Positions 50,593-63,574 of a DNA stretch of 64,000 nt are shown here, in pieces. This DNA is from Hirudinaria manillensis (taxonomy: Eukaryota; Annelida; Clitellata; Hirudinida; Hirudinidae): positions 953,501 to 1,017,500 of the forward strand of contig CM067528.1 in the NCBI GenBank assembly GCA_034509925.1. Reading direction: 5' to 3'. The notes beneath the pieces were generated by a model. That model saw only the letters and a list, made by a program, of their open reading frames with translations, made no database searches and was not told where the DNA came from. Position numbers and translations under genes: made by a program. Position 1 is the first letter of the stretch; each line of letters opens with the position of its first letter.

Positions 50593-51314
50593 ATCATTAT
50601 AATAATGATTATTATTGTTATTATAATATCAATTATGGCAGCATTTTGTAGGAGTAAATTATAATTTAAGAGGCCACTTTGACCAGTTACGAGGATATGA
50701 ATTCGCGAATCTTCGTTCCATGTCTAAAGTCGACTTTAAAAAATTGAAATCCATATTTAATAAAATAAATGACAACAACAATAATAATAATAATAATATC
50801 GAAATAGGAATGCTTTGAATACGTTTATGCCTGCAGATTTGAGACTAAATTTGTCCGAAGCAGCGCAAATGACTCGTTTTAAAGTGCAAAAATAAAGTTT
50901 TATATTTTTTTTTGTTTTTGAATTGTAAATATTTATTCGTTTAATAATTTATTTTGAAATAAAACATCGTCTTTAAATCAACATTATTTTCTTCTTTTGT
51001 ATCTTTTGAGTGGGAAATTTGAATTTTAAAATGTTTTCAATTATTAACAGTAACCGGTCACGAATAACAGATGATGTACATGCCAGGAATTGTTATAAAA
51101 ATATCACGAACTACCAAAATAAATTAAAAATTTAAAAATAATTCCCTTAAAAATTTATTTTTATTACCTTTTGATTAATATCTTTTCGTTTAGAAATAAA
51201 ATCGATGTGTTTACAATACCAATTGTCGTTCAGAACTTGTTACAACCAAACAGCAACAAGTCTTAAGTTAACAATTGGACTAAACTATCTGTTTACATAT
51301 CAATTCATCAAGTC
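50593..51314. other. Spacer between kinases F and G
   Basis: AT-rich interval with the F polyadenylation signal (50891-50896) and the G promoter region. No exon recognised. Confidence 0.6.
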
Positions 51315-53920
51315 ATGGATTCTGGTAATTTTTTAAATAATTCTTAATAAAAAAAATGTTTAATTCATTTCGTAAGGTTCAGCAAATCTTGTAAACGTTA
51401 CGACATCATTAACTTTCAATACGTACCGAAGTGACCTAGGGTTACGCTTTGACCTAGGGTTACGAGTTGGCACCTTAACTCGTATGACCCAAAACAAAAT
51501 AACAATTTGATTGAATATAGTTCATTAAATCCCACGGTTTTTTTTTCTTTAAGATTTCTCTCGCTTGGCCTGCAGTTGCATTGCATGTCCTTTCATTACT
51601 TTGGGTTTGATAGCAGATGGAGTTATCAAGTGTCTGAAACGTGCTGCATATGTTGAGGAAGAGAAAGAGGATGACATGGAACTATATAGAAGATCGAAGC
51701 ATTTCAATTGTAAGTTACTTGATTTTTATTTCGATCAAATATATATTTAATGCTATTTAATAATGCCATGATACCGCTTAATTTGTTGCTGTTTTGTTTA
51801 CATTTACAAGTTTATGCTTCTAATGAACAACAGTAATAATTAAAGAAATAATAATTAAATAAAGTAATAATTAATGAAATAATTAAAATATTAATTGATT
51901 GCTAATTACTTCTATGATGGCAGACGAGGAACAAATGTCGCGTTTGAAGATGGAATTCGAGAAAAAATACTCCTCATGCGAAACTGTAAGACGAATTGTT
52001 ATAAAATTATTTTCAATCTTATATTTGATATTCTTAAATCTCTCAAAAGTATTCATTGTTGGTTTATTATTTTTAATTTGCTTACTTATCCCTGACATTC
52101 ATTTAAAATACGATCTCCTTAATTTAATTCATAATTTATTATAATTTTTATGGACAGAAAACAAGCCTCAAACCAGCTGATTTTGATTGGTTGAAAGAAC
52201 TTGGCAAAGGAACCTTCGGCGAAGTGTACCTTGCCAAACACAAGACAACAAAATGTCTACACGCCGTCAAAGTTTTCGGCAAAGAAAAGGTAAAAGACCT
52301 TCACCCCATAATTATCTTAAATATTATTTGTAATTATCTCAGCGTTGCTCATAAGCATAATAATATCAAGTCTCGATATATTTTATCCCTCCTAGTAATT
52401 TAGATGTTGCTAGATGATTACACATCTGATATGACCATCAAAAAATTATGCTTGACCTAACTACATAATACTATCACCCGGCCATTACTGAATTACCGAT
52501 CAAAAATGTTATCGTATTTTCAACTTTTCCAGGTAAGAAAACTGATGAGGACTTGCAATTTAGAGAGAGAAAGGATGATCCAGAACTCCGTTGATTTTCC
52601 CTTCATAGTCAAATTGACGGCCACATTCAACGTTGGTTTTACTTAGAATAATTTAAGCAAATTAAATATTATAATTATTACTACTACATATGCTCATTTT
52701 TAATTTCAGACACGTGACCGCCTGTTCATGGTGATGGATTATTGTAAAGGCGGACATCTTTTGGAGTTGGTGAAGATGAAGAATCAATTGACGTTGGTTT
52801 CGTTATATTATTTAATATATATTCTATTTTGGATTATATTGAATTCATTATAGTACGTTATTAATTAATATTAGATGCTGGATATTATATATATAGAGAG
52901 ACTTCTTTTAACAAAATTAATGAGAATCTCAGATAATAACCCTATAATGATATAAAAGAATATCAATAATTAATAATAATAATACTAACGAATATATATC
53001 ATAATTTTACAGCGAAGAAAGCGTGAAGTTCTACGCAGCCCAAATATTTCTCGCTATCGAATATCTCCATAACAGCAACATCATTCACAGAGACATTAAG
53101 TTGGATAACGTAGTATTGTGCGACGATGGCTACGTTAAGGTATGTAATACTTTTTTTAAAATTATCATAATTTATTATAAAGGGGTCTGCACAGACATTT
53201 CTGTTGCTTCAAAATACCTAATTACCCTGCGCATTATTCAGATATTAATAACTAATTTTTTTTACAAATCTCCTTCCAGTTGACAGATTTTGGCTTCGCC
53301 AAAGTTATACAAGACAGAACGATGACCCTTTGTGGCTCAAAAGGGTACATACCCCCAGAGATATTAACGCAATTTCTCGGTCTCAGAATAGGGGTAAGTA
53401 TCTGGTTGACTAAAAAAATCTTTTAATAAGCACAGAATTTGATTACATCCTGGCACAATTCTTCGCAGGAATACGGATTAGAGGTAGATTGGTGGTCTTT
53501 TGGTATATCCCTATATTTCATGGCAGTGGGGTGCGTACCTTACCCCGGAGATTCACTATCAGAAGTCCACGAAAATATTAAAAATAATAACGTGAGTGAA
53601 AAATTAAGCTGACCTATAATTTTATAACGAAATGTAATTACATTATATTCGACCTTCAGGTTTCTTATCCGAGCAGTCTAAGTAGCGAATTCATTCAACT
53701 TACCAAAGAACTATTGGTGGCAGATCCAAAGGCCAGACTCGGAAGCAAAGGTGCCAAAGAGATCAAGGACTGTGATTGGTTCAAAGATACCAATTGGTCC
53801 AGCATCATCAACAAGCAAACAATGGCACCTCACATCCCTTTTAAGCTGTCGTTTCACGAACCCAAAATCGACATAAATCTTGAGGATGAGGAGCCGGTTG
53901 ATGAGTTCATCAACTTTTGA
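51315..53920 (+). CDS. Kinase G: PKA-like AGC kinase with a Cys-rich hydrophobic N-terminus
   Basis: Exons 51315-51324 (10-nt microexon), 51554-51709, 51924-51985, 52158-52289, 52533-52631, 52710-52792, 53013-53139, 53280-53393, 53469-53591 and 53660-53920 give 388 aa. Exon 2 encodes LACSCIACPFITLGLIADG, a Cys-containing hydrophobic stretch suited to palmitoylation or membrane association. Motifs: LGKGTFGEV (intact), AVKVF, ERERMI, CKGGHLL, HRDIKLDN, DFGFAK, TMTLCGSKGYIPPE (APE is PPE), DWWSFGISLY, KARLGSK, and a C-tail ending EFINF (FxxF). Loop Thr and catalytic residues are kept. His at the 127 position, Asp at 170 and Phe at 230 predict loss of PKA-like Arg selection. AATAAA lies at 54032-54037. 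The microexon start is supported by phase only; an in-exon Met could be used instead. Confidence 0.88.
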
Positions 53921-54282
53921 TTGATTGATCAATCAATCGATTGTAAAGAATTAAATGCCCGTTACCAAGCCACCCGACATCTCGAGTATTAGCCTATATT
54001 TTTAAAAGTACCGTATCCGTTGCACAAATACAATAAAATAGCTTTATAAAATTTGTCTTCAAAATGTCACAAATAATCTTAATATATTAGAGTACTTGGA
54101 TACCAAAGAGTGCCTTACCAACAAACATTGTTGATTGGTACGTTTTAAATTCGTACTTTATCTTCAACTATTACTATTACCACTACTTCTTGAATTAACT
54201 CCTGAATTACAACGAATTAAGCACTTTTAATGATAATCAAATATTAAACTTCCTGCAAAACAATCAAACTTCGGTCTTCTGA
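53921..54282. other. Convergent 3' flanks of kinase G and FIGNL1
   Basis: Short AT-rich spacer between two convergent genes, including the kinase G AATAAA at 54032-54037. Nothing else is visible. Confidence 0.65.
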
Positions 54283-57200
54283 TCAAATTCCCCAGCTGCC
54301 AAAGCGTTGGTTCCAATCCAAGTATAAATCGAGGTCTTTGTCAGAGACGCTGGCCTTGACCTGCCTGAGAGCAGTCATGAAGTCCTGTGCATCTATATCT
54401 TGGACCTAAGGAGTGCAATATTATTTAATTGGTTTTTAAATAAAGTAGTTATCTGATAAAACACTCTGAAATGCATTGTTGGCTAGAATGAATCAATCAA
54501 TTTTTATGCACCTGATCTGCGCTGATGCTTTCAATGTCAGAGAAATCGAGTCTCCTGATAGGCCCGAGTGCCGCCTCTTTGCATAGATTGGCCATGTCGG
54601 CCCCCGAATAACCTGTAATAAATAATTATTTATTACCATAATGAGGCCAATTTATTATTATTGATATCATTGTTCATCAATTTTCATGAGACCTTCAGTC
54701 CTGAGACACACTTGCTCCATGTCATGCTCTGAGAGGCAGTGTTTCTGCTTCTTGAGAAGATTTCTGATGATCTGCTTCCTGGCCGACAGTTCCGGCAGAG
54801 GAATGTAGAGACGCTTCACAAACCTTCGTCTGGCTGCCTCATCTATCTCCTGAGGCCTGAGGAAATGGAATTTATGAAGGATCAAGCAAGAATAAAGAAC
54901 ATCACCATCTATGTATATTACTTATTACTATTGCAAAATGCCATGGACTGAGTGAACAGAGATATTTAGAAAGAATCAAAGCTACAAGCAACAACACTTC
55001 AACCTGTTGGTGGCTCCGACAACCAAAATCCTGTCCTCGTCTCCAGTACTCGTACCATCCTTTTATAAAAAAAACAAGACTTTCAATCATCCACGACCTC
55101 AACATAATAAAACCTTTTCTTTTAAGAACAAGCTCCGCCTTCTCAAAATCGACCGACCAATTGGACGAGGAACTCCGTCTTGATCCTCCTCGAAGATTCG
55201 TGCTCGGTGTCCGACCTCTGGGCGAGAAGGGAGTCTATCTCGTCTATGAAGATCACTGCCGGCTGGTGGACCTTGGCCACCCCAAAAAGGGCTCGAACCA
55301 TTTTCTCGCCTTCCCCCACCTAAGGACAAAATGTTGTGGTTTTCAAATGTCAAGAAGAATACTGTGTTGAACTAGTAATATACGTTATCTGATGTTAAAA
55401 TGATTCATTATTTACCCAGTAATATACGTTAGCAGATATTTAAATGATTTATTTTCTGTTATAAGCAAACCAACCCATTTGGAGGTCAAGGATGAGGCAG
55501 AGATGCTGAAGAAGGTGGACTGTGACTGGCTGGCAATGCACTTGCCTTGAAATTTATAACAATTTAAAAAAATGTTTTGAATGAGCTCTCATTAACTATT
55601 AAAATGGTTATTATTATTATTATTATTATAATTATTACTATAATTACTTTCATAGTTGATGTTATTATTATGGAATAATATTTTTGTTATTCAACGAAAT
55701 TATCATTAATAATTAATTTCAACCTATAAGGGTTTTTCCAGTGCCTGGTGGTCCAAAAAGAAGAAGACCTTTTGGGGGACCCCTCAGGCCTGTGAAGATG
55801 TCTCTGCAAGATAAGTTAGTAGGCTATAAATATCTTTAATCAATAAATCACAGGTTTATTAAATTAATAAGTTAATACTTTCCTTGAGTAAATTCTAGGT
55901 GAATCCTATTCACCAATCATATATTATGTTAATGTCACATATATTATGTTAATTAATGGAATACAAAGAAAGGTCTCCGACTCACGGTCTCAGCATCGGC
56001 CACACCACGATCTCCTTGATCGTCTTCTTGGCAAACTCCAGGCCTGCAATGTCTTCCCAGGACACGGGCGGCCCATGATCCATTATCTTGAAATAAATTA
56101 TGCTAATGATGACCTGTAGTATTAGTTTAAGCATTACGATTAGATCCGACGGTGACGTACCTCGTTAGATATTCGTTCGATCATGTTCGGATCGATATTT
56201 TGTAGCCTCGGATCCTTCGAGAGGTTCTCATTGGTTGAAAACGACGATGATTTTGATTCAAACGAGCCTTTGTTTCTAAACAATTCATTAGCAATTGTCA
56301 ACTCTCAGTAATCAATAATAATAATTAGCTGTGATTAACATCAACCAATACTAAACTGATAATCATTTTCCGACTCCTCCCTGTTCATCACCGGCGGCAC
56401 GAACTTCGATCCAGGACCTCTTCTCGTGCCGAGAGATTTCTTGGCAATGCCATAGGAGTGCTGATCTTGGATCGACGAAGTACCCTTGTTGTTCTTTTGA
56501 TCGGAGATCAGCTGTTGCTTGGCGGTCTTGAAGGACTGGTTATAGACCGACTCCTTCCTAATCTCTTGACTGCCGTCGTCGCAACTCTCGTCATCGTGAC
56601 GTTCGTATCTTCTGACGTTATGGTAACCGGCCTTTGCAAAGCTTCTGCCTGTAAAACCTCTGTTGTCCGATTCTAACTTTGACTTTTTTGCAACGGGTTC
56701 TGACAATGAATGGCCAATCTCTCTTCTATAATTATTGCTTGCAATGGTGCCTGAAGGATTAGCAGGAAATGCACTTTGAGGAGGTCTGGTGATTTCTTGA
56801 GTTGTGAGGGTTGAAGTGCCCTTGTATGATTCATCTGGGTCAGCTCTGGCTTGAGTGGGTGGATCGATGTCTTCAACCCATTTGATTTTGCGATGATGGA
56901 CTGATGATGAGTTTTCATCATTTATTGATAATTCCTGAAATGTTCAACTATAATTGCTACAAATGAACTAAACTGCATTTAGGAATTAGCACAATATGTG
57001 TTAAAATAATTGAAGGCAGACCTTCAGTTGATCGAAGAATTTTGAAACGCTTGGAATTTTCAAACATCTCTCCTCAGACAAGTCGGACTTCCAAAATCTA
57101 CTTCCTGATTTCAAATTTATACTTCAACTATCAAAGACATTTTATTTTTTGAATTGCCTTGGATATTTTAATAAAAAGAAATTGCTTCTAAGTTGTAACC

Positions 57201-57764
57201 ATTAAAATTTAAACTATATTATAAAATCAAGATGATTGTCATCATTGCGGTGAAAATTTAAAAGAAAGTAATAAGAAATAATAATTTACTCACTGTTCTG
57301 AGAAGTGTATGCATCAGCTAGAAGGGTATCCTTGTAACCATTTAAACCTGAAAAGCAAAAACTAGGCTTATGTAATTAAAATTAGCAATATATAGTGCTA
57401 TTATAAGATTTAAATAATAGCATATGTAACTTAAGTTAATGACATAAACCTTCTTCTGAATCAACAAGCTTGACATAATCATCACATAGCCTTGCAAACA
57501 TGTCTTGATATCTGAGGAAAATGTGGATTCCATTGATTTCAATCACATACAGTAAGTGGCCCAATGTGTAAATTTTTTAGATAGATAACATGATACAAAA
57601 TAAATGCGGATAAACACTAACGCGGCAGAATGAGGTTTATAAATATCTAAAAGAGATAAACGATTTCTGATAGCTTCTGCCTCTACGAATTTGTTTCCTT
57701 GGGAGTGGTAGGACAATTGGTATATCCTATGCCAATGTTTGGCAAACAGTTCATCTCTGTTCAT
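54283..57764 (-). CDS. FIGNL1: Fidgetin-like protein 1, AAA ATPase
   Basis: Fourteen minus-strand exons: 57764-57622, 57511-57450, 57347-57290, 57121-57022, 56934-56357, 56275-56161, 56086-55986, 55803-55724, 55545-55475, 55319-55158, 55059-55004, 54856-54693, 54612-54512 and 54405-54283; 637 aa. The disordered N-terminal half contains [13 protein letters not shown] and [17 protein letters not shown], the conserved RAD51-binding/KFVPP region of FIGNL1. The AAA domain has [18 protein letters not shown], Walker A GPPGTGKT, Walker [24 protein letters not shown], sensor VVGATNR, the arginine-finger segment [16 protein letters not shown], and the C-terminal [17 protein letters not shown]. The family acts as a hexameric ATPase that removes or limits RAD51 filaments in homologous recombination and is also implicated in microtubule and meiotic functions. 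It is divergently paired with the UBR gene. The donor at 57289 is chosen over a nearby GTGAGT because only it keeps frame. Confidence 0.93.
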
Positions 57765-58237
57765 TTTTGAAAATATATAAACCGGAATTAAATTTAGTGA
57801 TCAATCCAAAAATATGCTAAGATTTCAAGCTAAATTCAGCAGAGGCAGACGATAGATCGTCACTGTTATTATTGGAAACCCAATAGGTTTAAAATTAGCG
57901 GTACACTAAAATATCTACAATTTGAGTCAGAATAAATTGCGTAAAAAATAAAATAATTAAATCACACTTTTTTTGTAAAAAAAAAAGTAAAACTTTTTGG
58001 TTGTTCCAAAAGTTTTTGTCAAGTACGACTTCTCGACCTTAAGACAAGCACACCAAGCAAAATAAATATTTTAAATAACTTAATATTAATATTTCACAAT
58101 TTTTTTTTTACTAGTGGTATCGATTCATTATTCTACCGTATTATGCATTTGCAAAATTGTTTACTTGATGCAATCGAGTTCCATTTTTCGTAGATGCTTA
58201 CATTTTTTGCGAAAGTAACTGCTCTCAATTAAATGTC
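57765..58237. promoter_or_regulatory. Putative bidirectional promoter, FIGNL1 / UBR
   Basis: The two start codons are divergent and only 473 bp apart, so both promoters must overlap or abut here unless further 5' exons exist. The interval is AT-rich with T-tracts. No specific motif is claimed. Confidence 0.45.
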
Positions 58238-61200
58238 ATGGCCGAAGCAAGGGAGTCGCTAATTTTTATGGAGGAGTTTGATTTTCACAAGTGTTTAAAA
58301 GTACGTATTAACCTCTTTAGCGCACTTTAATTATCTCTATCTGCGCTTCTGGAAATCATTCCCTACCAGTACTGTGGAACAGCGCACTGGGTTATTCATT
58401 GACCTGCTGCTGATCATGATAGCGTTTCTATTGTTTGAAGTTTATTGTTCGAAAGAGAAATTTATCTGCTAGTCACTTCTAACGAAATGAATCTTGTCTT
58501 CTACAAAGTAAATCAGAAGCCTTTTCCTTGACGAACTTCTTACTGCGGCATATGCTTTCTTTTTTTTTTATTGTATTTCGTCATAGAATGATTGCGCATC
58601 GGTTTCGATTGTCATTTATTTTTTAAACTTACTTTTCTGTTAAATACTTTATAATTTTAATTCAGGAAATGAAAGTGAGATAATTTTTTGAAAAGCTTAA
58701 ATGAATAAATTTTGATTAACAGCTTCTGGTGGAAGGCCACAACTCGGGCCATTTTGGCACTGCCCTAAGGAGACACCTGAAAGATTTTGTCCCAGCTGTT
58801 TTCAAAAATCCTGGGGAACCAGATCCATTGGTTGAAAATCGATTGTCTCAGAAGCTAATTTTTAATCTCTTCAATCAATTCATTTGTGGAGATGGAGACC
58901 CAGACGAAGTATTTAAAGAACTCAAGAGACTCGAATCACCGGCTGCTCTTTGTGCCAAAGTCTTTAAGCTTGGAGAACCGACTTATTCTTGCAGGTGGAG
59001 CATTTCTTGTGAAGTGTTTGCAATTTATTTTTAAACTGGTATTTTTCTATTTGATGTTGTGGATGTATTTTCAGATGTTTAATGTTTAATCATGTTTAAT
59101 GTTTTGTGCATTCTTCAGTTAATACTTTAAGAAACTCCTTTAGAAGAACGTAAATATTTTCTTTTGTTTCAAATGAGGAGATGACTCGTCATTATCATCA
59201 TTGATGATGTCTGCTATGCCAATTAGACATCTTCTTTTTACCAATGCCTTGTCAACAGTTTATTTCTCATTAATCCAAATTATTGGATTGGATGATCACC
59301 TCATAAGTTTAAAATGTAAGTTTAATTCAAATCAATCTCAATTCCCTGCTGGGAGTTGAACCTCAAAGCCTTCCATTGCATTGATATTGAGAAGGATGAG
59401 CTGTTCAATATTTTCATCTGTTTTTCTTTGAAAACAATTAGTAAACTTCCGGCAATCGATTTCCAGGGATTGCGGCATGGATCCAACCTGCGTCCTGTGC
59501 GTGGAATGCTTCCAAAACAGTGCCCACAAGCACCACAAGTATAAGGTTAGCATTGGAATTTGTTTCAATCAATGTGATGTAAACATTCATCTATAGACAT
59601 ATTAACAATATTACATGATTGTAACATTGATTTATATCGACTTATACTTACTAATTAGTAGCGGGTGAGGTAGGAAACAAATATTGGTTATAGCCATATA
59701 CCTAACCCACATGTTGACCTACCTTTGACTTATGTCATCATCATCATCATCATCATCACCACCATTGCATTCAACCAGATGTCAACGTCTTCTGGTGGTG
59801 GTTACTGTGACTGCGGGGACTCTGAGGCCTGGAAGTCTGAGCCCTTCTGCGACATTCACAGACCCGGTCAGGCCCAAGGTGGCAACATGGTGAGCATTTC
59901 AGGGGATGGGTGGATGGATGGATGGATGGATGGATTTTTTAAAAATGATATTTATTGAATCATTATTTCAACATATGAAAGAAATTTATGATCCAACAAC
60001 AAAAAACTTAATCACAAAATAACAAGAAAATCAATCTATTTCATTGCAAAGAAATCGTCTGAACTTCTCAAGGCTAACATTCTCAAGATCTGACATTAAT
60101 TTCAATGAATATTAACATTATTGCTGTTATTTTCATCATTATTTAAGAATTAATTAAGAATAATTTGATGAAATGATTAAAATATTCAAAAGAAAACTGA
60201 TCCGCTTCTCTTCATCTTCAAAGGAATCACCATCTGGTCTTCTGAAATCTGACATGATCTCGCGTCTGGAAAGCCTCTTTGTCCACCTGACGGACTACAT
60301 CCTGGAGGTCATCCTGTGGCACGACCCCGTCGAACTCCCCCAAGACCTCCAGTGCCCCGTGGCGCCCAAGGGCTGGATGAGCGTCTTCATCACGATGCTC
60401 TTTAACGACGAAGTCCACTCATATGAACAGGTGATGATGATGATGACAAGAACAGCGACAATGGCACATATTGCAGAGCAGTTAGCAGTCACAACATCAT
60501 AATTAGTTAATTCAATGACATTGGTGATTGTGATGATGTTATCAATGATATAATTAGCAGATGATCTTTGGAATAAATTTGCATAGATTATAATAAATAG
60601 ATTATTGGTATCTGTTCAGGTGACATCAGCCCTCACAAAAGCCATAAACTGCTCCCAGACCACAGCCATTGATCTGGCAACAACAGTCGATAGAGAGGTA
60701 AGGTATTGTTTCCAACAACATCATCATCATCTTTATCATCATCATCTTCATCATCATCATCATCATCACTAATCAACCTCAGGGCAAGTCCATTGTCAAG
60801 ATTGGGAGCAAGAGTGAGTGCGAACACGTTAAAAGAGTCATCGAGGTTAGTTGTCCAGGAAGACGATGATGATGATGATGATGATGATGTTGATGATGAT
60901 GATGGTGATGATGAAGATGATGATGGTTGTGGTGGTGATGATGATGATGATGACAATTGACTTGACTCAATGGGCACAATTAACAAAATCAACACGCTTG
61001 ATATTGGCATTTGTTTGAAGTTGTTCATCATCATTATCATCATCGTCGTCATCATCAGCAACAACTTCAACATAAATCATTTGTTTGTTTGCAAACCAAT
61101 CGTGATGCATTTCTTAAAATACACCAACGCCTGATGACGTCAAAAGTTGCACCGAAATAACCCCGTCGAGTCAATATAACGATGGCACACATCTCGTCAT

Positions 61201-63574
61201 TTCCAGCAGGCGACCTCACGTCGAATCTACAACATGAGTTTGGAGGGCACGCCCCTGCTGGTCAAGGTCATGAGCCCCTTCGTGGTGGCTCACCATTCGT
61301 TTGCCATAAAGGCCATCCAGTGGTTGAGGCAGCTGCTCAACACATACGGTTGTTGTCCATCGATTGATTGATTGATTGATTGATTCATTCATTCATTCAT
61401 TCATTCATTCATTCATTCATTCATTCATTCATTCATTCATTCATTCATTCATTCATTCATTCATTCATTCATTCATTCATTCATTCATTAATTCATTGAT
61501 TCATTGATTGATCAATCGATTATAATTTTTAATTGTTACTGGTAGCAGCATTAATTTTTTTTATTTAAACAGTTACTATTAATATTATTATTGTTGTTAT
61601 TATTATTGTTATTGTTGTTGTTTTTGAAGGTGTCCTGAGGGAATTGTACTCGGAGGTGGCATTGAGGCCTCTCAGGGAGGACAGCTCGAGTTTCGTGGAG
61701 CTGTGCATGCTGAACGAGACCAAGATGTGGAAGAGTGAGATGTTATGATGATGATGGTGGTGGTGGCGATGATGATGATGATGATGGCGATGTTGATGTT
61801 GATGATGATGATGGTGGTTACAACGTCAGTGGTAACAGTTATTATGATGGTGATGATGATGATGATGACCTTTCAGGTGCAAGGATCCAAACGAGGCAGC
61901 TCTTTCTGACTGGCATCTTCATGAATCCGAGTCTTAAGAGAGAGTTTGCCATCACCTACACCAAGGTTTTTGGCTTTGATTGATTGATTGATCGATTGAT
62001 TGATTCACTTGTCATTGCTTAATGATGATTATCAACATTCCATAAAGTAACGATAGCATAATGAATACATTAATAAGATTAATTATTGACAATAATAATG
62101 AAGTGCATAGTAATATGTAAAGTCAGATATTTCTCAAATTGTTTTTATAATTTACATTATTTATTAAAATATTTACATTTAGTAATAATAATAACAATAA
62201 TAACAATAATTACTTTTTAATGATGTTGGCCACATCATCATCACCATCATTATCATTCATTCCACTCATTCTCATTCACTCTTGCCTTTCTACCTCCTTC
62301 TCCATAAATCGGTTCAACCAATCAACCAACCGACCAATCAACCAATCCATCAATCAATCAACCAACCGACCATTCAACCCACCGACCTTTCTTGACTTCT
62401 CCCCTCCTTCCCTCGACCCGTCCTTCAATCGATCACGGCAATCCAGGTGTACGACCAGGTGGTGGAGGCTTACATCAAGGATGACCACGATCACTCGTAC
62501 AGCGTCACCTCCGAGAGCGTCCAGATGTTCACAGTGCCATCCCTGGTAACCCCTTGTGACCTTTAACCTTTGAACTTTGCATTCCCTCTTGATGTCTTGA
62601 TACTCTGTATGGTATCCTAGAGACTTTTTGGGGTTTTTAATGCTTGCCGAATTATTGTTGTTGTTGTTGTTAATATTAGTATTACTGTCGTTAGTGGTAA
62701 TAATAATATTGCTGTTATTAATTCTTAATGTTATTATTATTATTTATTATTATTATTATTATTTATTATTATTATTATTATTATTAAAGTTTTTGTTGAA
62801 TCCTTAGTACCACTTTAGTTTGGTGTTAATGTAATTTATTGTCTTCTTATGTAATTAATTGCGTGCATTAACGAATTACAAGATTTAATTGATGATGAAG
62901 GAGAAGTAAATGCTGAGAGTAAAAGCATTCGGGCTATGATAATGATGATGATGGTGGTGGTGGTGGTGACGATGATGATGATGACGGGGGTCTTATCTTA
63001 GTCACCATTAGATGATCAGTAATAGTGATGATGATGAAGAATGATGTGTTGTGGTGTTAGTGTTGCGAGCAGTAAGTAGTCTGGCATCTCCCGTTAAAGG
63101 CAGCCTATAATTATTAATTATTAATTCTTGCAATTAGGAGATTATTAAATAAAAATTCTACAAGAAATAAATCGGCCCGAGATGGATTTCACGAGTGTCG
63201 AGCTGTAGTACAAAATGAGACTCGAATATTAATTAGCGGTCTCAAGAATCTCACATCTTTCAGCTTTTTCTTCCTGTCTTCTGATGGTCTTTTGCCAGTC
63301 ACCTTTAAGCCCTTAAGAATCATTCTGTTGTCCCATCTCTTGACAAAGCACTTCTTTGCAGCACCCTTCTTCATGTCTTTACTCACTCCATCCGTCCATC
63401 GATCCGATCACGTCCGTTGCTCGCCAATACCGCACGAGAGGCCAACTGTCCAATTAAGGATAACATTTGCAGCATTACCAGAGACTATTGAACACCTTTG
63501 CATCGGAGGACACGCACGATCGCAAGGTGTCCTACCTGCTGGCCTCCATCCAGATTTTCCCCGTCCACTCGCTG
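58238..63574 (+). CDS. UBR1/UBR2-type N-recognin E3 ubiquitin ligase, 5' part (gene continues past the window)
   Basis: Exons 58238-58300, 58723-58994, 59467-59545, 59779-59889, 60224-60430, 60620-60697, 60783-60845, 61207-61348, 61630-61734, 61877-61965 and 62447-62545, plus a duplicate exon at 63473-63574. The UBR box starts at [18 protein letters not shown] and continues [35 protein letters not shown], with the Cys/His zinc ligands and the Asp residues that bind basic N-degrons. Downstream blocks ([50 protein letters not shown]-like) follow UBR1/UBR2 order. The protein binds type 1 N-terminal residues and ubiquitinates N-end-rule substrates. The ClpS-like and RING parts lie beyond 64000, so the model is 3'-incomplete. 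UBR1 and UBR2 cannot be told apart here. Exons carry better codon-position GC than the kinases. Confidence 0.92.
60866..60955. repeat. (GAT)n/(GGT)n microsatellite
   Basis: A GAT-dominated imperfect trinucleotide tract in the UBR intron after 60845. Similar ATC tracts occur at 60718-60770 and 61020-61060 in the same gene, and GAT tracts at 61741-61870 and 62936-62990. Confidence 0.9.
61361..61515. repeat. (GATT)n then (ATTC)n microsatellite
   Basis: About five GATT units pass into about 28 ATTC units and then back to GATT-like units. The tract lies in the UBR intron between 61348 and 61630. Confidence 0.95.
62447..62545 (+). other. UBR exon, version 1 of a duplicated pair
   Basis: This 99-nt phase 0-0 exon encodes a segment opening [20 protein letters not shown] and closing QMFTVPSL, matching the [33 protein letters not shown] block of UBR1/UBR2. 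It is preceded by atccag and followed by GTAACC. It is the better match to the family of the two versions. Confidence 0.85.
62726..62787. repeat. (ATT)n microsatellite
   Basis: ATT-rich tract with interruptions in the intron between the two duplicated UBR exons. Confidence 0.85.
63473..63574 (+). other. UBR exon, version 2 of a duplicated pair
   Basis: This 102-nt phase 0-0 exon encodes a segment opening [20 protein letters not shown] and closing IQIFPVHSL. It aligns along its full length with version 1 (Tyr, Gln, acidic pair, His-Asp, Val-Ser, Ser-[VI]-Gln-[MI]-Phe, Ser-Leu). The acceptor is catttgcag and the donor GTAGGT. Length and phase allow either version to be used alone. Confidence 0.7.
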
